In this document: one piece after another, positions 13,874 through 16,602 of the stretch
Position numbering within the stretch: the stretch's first letter is position 1
How the letters are laid out: each line of letters starts with the position of its first letter
NCBI GenBank assembly: GCA_045589955.1
Contig: JAZNQD010000002.1
Span: 1-16,602, forward strand
Direction of reading: 5' to 3'
Length of the DNA: 16,602 bases
Source of the DNA: CAJGCS01 sp045589955
GTDB lineage: Bacteria > Bacillota_I > Bacilli_A > ML615J-28 > CAG-313
Translations under genes and position numbers: made by a program
The notes under the pieces: generated by a model
The model's database searches: none
What the model saw: the letters and a program-made list of their open reading frames with translations, nothing else
What the model was told of the DNA's origin: nothing

Positions 13874-14221
13874 ATGAAAGTATCAAATGTAAAAGAAATA
13901 AATATTAAATTATTAAAGAGAAAACAAAAACAAATAGAAAGAGTATACGTTGCTCTGAACGTTACTTATATTCCTTCATTATATTGTCTTGGATTGTCAG
14001 AATATGAGCTTTTTACATTCAAGGAATTAGCCAGAAATTTAGAGATGGCAAACAAACTTTTACGAGGGTTATTAACCACGTTAAGAAATAAAGATTTTGA
14101 TCAGGCACAAGAACTTTCTAAGGAATACACAAAAATTAGAAAACATATATTAGAAATGATTTTAAATACTATTCCTTTTGAAAGTGATGTAACTAATGAA
14201 ATTCAAATAGCTATAAGATAA
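13874..14221 (+). CDS. Small early protein, diverged copy of the 120-residue early protein
   Basis: I chose the ATG at 13874 (115 residues) because the context AGAATTAAGATTATGAAA is almost the same as that of the gene at 14781, whose start is clear. A TTG at 13856 would add six residues but lies in the T-run. The Shine-Dalgarno is poor (GAAAAG), unusual in this window, and follows a structured leader, so translation may be controlled. The protein is basic in its first 30 residues and helical; the C-terminal part resembles the protein at 9987-10349 (ILNTIPFESDVTNEI). Function unknown; a DNA- or RNA-binding regulator is a guess. Confidence 0.75.
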   Translation: MKVSNVKEINIKLLKRKQKQIERVYVALNVTYIPSLYCLGLSEYELFTFKELARNLEMANKLLRGLLTTLRNKDFDQAQELSKEYTKIRKHILEMILNTIPFESDVTNEIQIAIR

Positions 14222-14232
14222 GGAGTAAAAAT

Positions 14233-14331
14233 ATGTTGTACAGAATAATTGAAAGATATGCCCCGCTAATTAGTTTAGCGGTGGCAATTGATATTTTATA
14301 TTTTATTTGTAAATTTTATAAAGGAGGTTAA
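14233..14331 (+). CDS. 32-residue putative membrane peptide
   Basis: ATG at 14233 has AAGGAG seven bases upstream, overlapping the preceding gene's stop. The product starts MLYRIIERYAPLISLAVAID and continues to a KFYKGG end, with one hydrophobic helix (about residues 10-26) flanked by basic residues, which fits a single-span membrane peptide. Its last codons form the ribosome-binding site of the next gene. The tight fit between both neighbours supports it as real. Possible roles include a small early host-modifying or replication-anchoring protein (phi29 has the membrane protein p16.7), but no homology is seen. Confidence 0.65.
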   Translation: MLYRIIERYAPLISLAVAIDILYFICKFYKGG

Positions 14332-14332
14332 T

Positions 14333-14776
14333 ATGTATAAAGATTGTATTGAAGTAATGAAAGAAAGAAAAAGAAAAAAGAATATTAAGATATTAGGAAT
14401 GCCGATAAATGTAAATACATTCATTAATCAGTGTGAAACTGATGGTATACCAACAGTAATGGATTTTGTAGATCAAACGTATCCAGAAGATGAAAGGCTT
14501 GCACGAGCTATCTTTGATAAAAATGAAAATATAAAAAGATGGACTTCTGCTTTAAATGGTTATATTACTTTATTAAAAGAATATAATAAGTATTTAGAAG
14601 CAGAAAACAATAATTTAAAAGAAAAATTAAACATTTATTATAATTACGGAACAAGAATGGCATCAGAACAAATAGCCGATTTCGTAAAAGTAGAAAATAA
14701 TAATAATAAAATCAGAATAAATAATGAGTTTATTATGTTAGCACAATCAAAAAAAAATGATATAAAGGAGAATTAA
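14333..14776 (+). CDS. Early protein with coiled coil, unknown function
   Basis: The ATG at 14333 follows an AAAGGAGG at normal distance and gives 147 residues; a TTG at 14288 in the same frame would overlap the small membrane ORF and is rejected. The N-terminus is basic (MKERKRKKNIK, residues 9-19), the middle is charged, and about 65-100 is a probable coiled coil (YLEAENNNLKEKLN). No family is recognised. The basic start suggests nucleic-acid contact. It ends four bases before the next gene. Confidence 0.78.
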   Translation: MYKDCIEVMKERKRKKNIKILGMPINVNTFINQCETDGIPTVMDFVDQTYPEDERLARAIFDKNENIKRWTSALNGYITLLKEYNKYLEAENNNLKEKLNIYYNYGTRMASEQIADFVKVENNNNKIRINNEFIMLAQSKKNDIKEN

Positions 14777-14780
14777 GATT

Positions 14781-15050
14781 ATGAAAATCAAAAGTGCAAA
14801 AATGAGAAGATATATAAATGATATTTTAAATTTTTATGGTGATCGATTAAAAGAAGAATATAAAAAAATGTGGTTAGAAGTACAAAAAGAATATATAAGT
14901 CAATATGACGATTTAAATATTCCAATAGCTAAACACATAACAGCAAATAGACAAAGAGATATCGATTATGAAATATATTATACAGCTCCACGAGTAAAAA
15001 TGATATATAACAGAGATATTAATAAAATAAAATTTGAAACTGTAAAATAA
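14781..15050 (+). CDS. Small basic early protein, unknown function
   Basis: An 89-residue, Lys/Arg/Tyr-rich, mostly helical protein (MKIKSAKMRRYINDILNFYG at the start) with AAAGGAG twelve bases before the ATG. There is no recognisable domain, signal or membrane segment. Net positive charge and position in the second early operon would fit a DNA-binding protein such as a histone-like or single-strand-binding factor, neither of which is otherwise found here. This is inference. Confidence 0.75.
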   Translation: MKIKSAKMRRYINDILNFYGDRLKEEYKKMWLEVQKEYISQYDDLNIPIAKHITANRQRDIDYEIYYTAPRVKMIYNRDINKIKFETVK

Positions 15051-15060
15051 AGGAGTTGAT

Positions 15061-15858
15061 ATGAGAAGAAGAGGATACATCGGGGCTTGGCAGCAGTTGA
15101 GATGGGCTGGACAGCTGCTAGGCCCAAAAGAAAAAACAGCCTATGAACGAGGCAGGGATAATTTATATACCCCTGCATCTGAAAGCGGAGATATCCCCTA
15201 TCAATGGAAGCCATTGCCTGACAGTATGCAAATACATCAAGGTATTAAATGGACAGCTGCTGAAAATGATACTCCATTAGGGTTAACGTTCTTTAGTTAT
15301 CCTTTTAAATTAGAAAACGGATTAAGCTTTCTATTAGGATTGACAGTTGCTTATTTTTCATCTCAGCAAGAATTAAGAGTAACACTTTCAATGATAAGAC
15401 TGGGAGGAATAAATAACAATACGGGACAAATACAGACTAATGATATATCTGCTGGATATTGGAGCGATCAACACGCCAGATGGTATTTTTCAAATTACTT
15501 TTACTATACTCCATACAGTACACATAGAAGCTGGATAATAAAAGGGATATTTTTAAGTGAAAAAATATATACAGGAGTTGTACAAAATCCTATTCCCGAT
15601 ATGTATCAAAACGGAATAACGCTCCACGATGATTTTGTAAATTTTGCAAAGTCTAAAAATCTTGATAGAGTTATAGAGGGAGTATATGAAGAAATATACA
15701 CTCAATATGGAAACTATACAGCGAACTGTACAGGAAGAAATCAGCTTTATCCTACAACAAGAACGGGCGGAGCATCTAACCCATATATTTTAAGAGCGTT
15801 TGCTAAAACAGCGAGCGATCCGAATTTAATAAGTAATAATTTAATAGTATTTTCATAA
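15061..15858 (+). CDS. 265-residue aromatic protein in early operon, unknown function
   Basis: I do not recognise this protein. It opens with a basic, Trp/Gln-rich segment (MRRRGYIGAWQQLRWAGQLL), followed by a body rich in Tyr, Trp, Phe, Asn and Thr with alternating beta-like strands (about 85-110 and 140-165) and a short helix (210-225). There is no membrane segment. AAAGGAG precedes the ATG. Its composition looks like a virion or beta-sandwich protein rather than the helical charged proteins around it, and its 5' end is visibly more GC-rich than its neighbours, which may mean separate acquisition. Options: a structural protein placed in the early module, or an anti-host protein. Confidence 0.82.
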   Translation: MRRRGYIGAWQQLRWAGQLLGPKEKTAYERGRDNLYTPASESGDIPYQWKPLPDSMQIHQGIKWTAAENDTPLGLTFFSYPFKLENGLSFLLGLTVAYFSSQQELRVTLSMIRLGGINNNTGQIQTNDISAGYWSDQHARWYFSNYFYYTPYSTHRSWIIKGIFLSEKIYTGVVQNPIPDMYQNGITLHDDFVNFAKSKNLDRVIEGVYEEIYTQYGNYTANCTGRNQLYPTTRTGGASNPYILRAFAKTASDPNLISNNLIVFS

Positions 15859-15869
15859 AGGAGTTTATT

Positions 15870-16175
15870 ATGTATATCAAAGAAAATAAAAAAGAACTTA
15901 AAGAAAAATTAAAAGAACTTAAAGGGGCTTATAAAGAAATAAGCCCCGATGAATATTTAGAATTTTATATTTATTGGATAGATAAGTTTTTAAAAGAAAA
16001 AAATGAATCTAAATATAAAGAAATTTGGACACATGCAATGTGGATGCAGCAGGCTTTTTGTCATAATGCTAATACACATAATCCAAATTGTGATAAAGAA
16101 ATTATTAAGATAGTATCGCTGATAGATCAGATTTTTAAACTGGTTAAAGGTAATTGTGATTACAGTAATTTGTGA
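15870..16175 (+). CDS. Small helical early protein, unknown function
   Basis: A 101-residue protein with AAAGGAG ten bases before its ATG. The first 25 residues are Lys/Glu-rich and helical (KENKKELKEKLKELKG), followed by aromatic helices (YLEFYIYWIDKFL) and a His/Cys-containing stretch (about 65-75, QAFCHNANTHNPNC, with two Cys and two His) that could bind a metal. No family recognised. It is the last full-length gene of the second early operon. Confidence 0.75.
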   Translation: MYIKENKKELKEKLKELKGAYKEISPDEYLEFYIYWIDKFLKEKNESKYKEIWTHAMWMQQAFCHNANTHNPNCDKEIIKIVSLIDQIFKLVKGNCDYSNL

Positions 16176-16185
16176 GGTGATTTAT

Positions 16186-16212
16186 ATGGAAATAAAAAAA
16201 TATGGTATCTAG
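16186..16212 (+). other. 8-codon ORF with strong ribosome-binding site
   Basis: GAGGTGAT, a near-perfect Shine-Dalgarno, lies four bases before ATG; the frame reads MEIKKYGI and then TAG, ten bases before the terminator at 16222. It could be a leader peptide, a remnant of a truncated gene, or chance. There is no evidence of function. Confidence 0.3.
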
Positions 16213-16221
16213 TCTAACCCC

Positions 16222-16250
16222 GCCCCCATTTTCAGGGGGCTTTTGTTTTA
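16222..16250 (+). terminator. Intrinsic terminator of second early operon
   Basis: GCCCCC (16222-16227) and GGGGGC (16235-16240) form a 6-bp GC stem with loop ATTTTCA, followed by TTTTGTTTT. It closes the second early operon. Confidence 0.9.
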
Positions 16251-16326
16251 TAATAAACACTTCACCACAGTAAAGCATTAAACCGATAAACCGAAGAAGC
16301 AGAGAAGCCAGAAGGGAAGCAGACAG

Positions 16327-16473
16327 CAGAGACACCTGCAGAGGTAACACGGTACAGAGATACCAGAGAGAACCACAGAGACACCTGCAGAGATACCAGC
16401 GGAAGAAGATACCAGACCACCAGACAGAGAGACCAGCAGAACAAAGAGACCAGCGGGAGAAATCCCTGCAGGT
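16327..16473 (+). repeat. GC-rich, T-poor array with 49-bp period (three degenerate units)
   Basis: Units begin at 16327, 16376 and 16425. Units 1 and 2 share an exact 17-mer (CAGAGACACCTGCAGAG) and later AGATACCAGA at the same offset; unit 3 is more diverged (CAGAGAGACCAGCAGA). The plus strand is rich in A, G and C and very poor in T, unlike everything else in the window. The period is not a multiple of three, and no start codon with a ribosome-binding site exists in any frame, so it is not a normal coding repeat. It lies between two terminators with a TATAAT at 16249-16254, so it could be transcribed as a short RNA. Confidence 0.7.
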
Positions 16474-16486
16474 CTTTTTTTTTTTT
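16447..16486 (+). terminator. Strong intrinsic terminator at right end
   Basis: AGACC (16447-16451) pairs with GGTCT (16471-16475); after one A-A mismatch GCGGG (16453-16457) pairs with CCTGC (16465-16469, one G-T), with a 7-nt loop. A run of 12 T (16475-16486) follows. This marks the 3' end of a plus-strand transcript that begins after 16250. Confidence 0.85.
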
Positions 16487-16602
16487 CTTTTTGTTTTCTC
16501 TCTTGTTGTCTTGTGTTGTTTGGTGACTTGATCACGTGAGAGCTATCGGCCCGAAGTGAAGAGGCGGGGGGGTCATAGGGTAGAAGCGTGCGAACAACTC
16601 CT
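16487..16602. other. Right end of window, nothing recognised
   Basis: A pyrimidine-rich stretch (to about 16515) is followed by GC-richer sequence with a CACGTG palindrome and a run of seven G. I see no gene. The last bases do not match the reverse complement of the window start, so no terminal inverted repeat joins the two ends. It may be a true genome end, or assembly or chimeric sequence. Confidence 0.4.

Noticed and set aside
16290..16475. Open plus-strand frames with AETPAE-like repeats
   Set aside because: There is no start codon with a ribosome-binding site, and the repeated peptide changes frame between units because the period is 49 bases.
16144..16535. Minus-strand ORFs over the right-end repeat
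   Set aside because: They are low-complexity antisense readings of the 49-bp repeats, lacking ribosome-binding sites and conserved features.
1..16602. Terminal inverted repeat joining both window ends
   Set aside because: The reverse complement of the last 60 bases shows no match to the first 60 bases.

Overview
The window is most of the genome of a small, tailed, phi29-type podovirus (Picovirinae-like layout). The DNA is AT-rich, genes are tightly packed, and almost every start has an AAAGGAG-type ribosome-binding site. This points to a low-GC Firmicutes host, plausibly a gut clostridial relative (inference). No integrase, repressor or tRNA is visible, so a strictly lytic virus is most likely.

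Layout. Positions 1-340 are very AT-rich and hold no gene. From about 9600 down to 341 the minus strand carries one late module: NlpC/P60 endolysin, phi29 gp9-like tail tube protein, gp10-like portal, gp11-like lower collar, a coiled-coil structural protein, a gp7-like scaffold, holin, an unknown 209-residue protein, a gp8-like major capsid protein with a C-terminal Ig-like domain, and a gp16-like packaging ATPase. A divergent control region (9600-9986) separates it from the early module on the plus strand: a 120-residue acidic protein, a terminal-protein candidate, and a 752-residue fusion of an SF1 helicase with a compact family B DNA polymerase. After a terminator, a second early operon (13658-16250) encodes six small proteins of unknown function plus an 8-codon ORF. 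The right end (16250-16602) is a GC-rich, repeat-bearing stretch closed by a strong terminator.

How it fits together. The early genes probably perform protein-primed replication. The late genes build a prolate head with connector and short tail, package DNA and lyse the cell. Transcription is organised by promoters I can read directly: 9736-9764 (minus), 4231-4259 (minus) and 13658-13686 (plus). Two of the three carry perfect inverted repeats at or near the start site.

Most notable: (1) the helicase-polymerase fusion, which lacks an exonuclease domain and has changed polymerase motifs; (2) a discrete ~110-nt structured RNA with its own promoter and U-run terminator in front of the late operon, a candidate packaging RNA (pRNA) or late-operon attenuator; (3) a second ~165-nt leader with a UUCG hairpin and an H-type pseudoknot; (4) an inverted repeat shared by position 1 and position 9935; (5) a GC-rich array with a 49-bp period at the right end. 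All homology statements come from reading the sequence against remembered phi29 proteins; no search was run.
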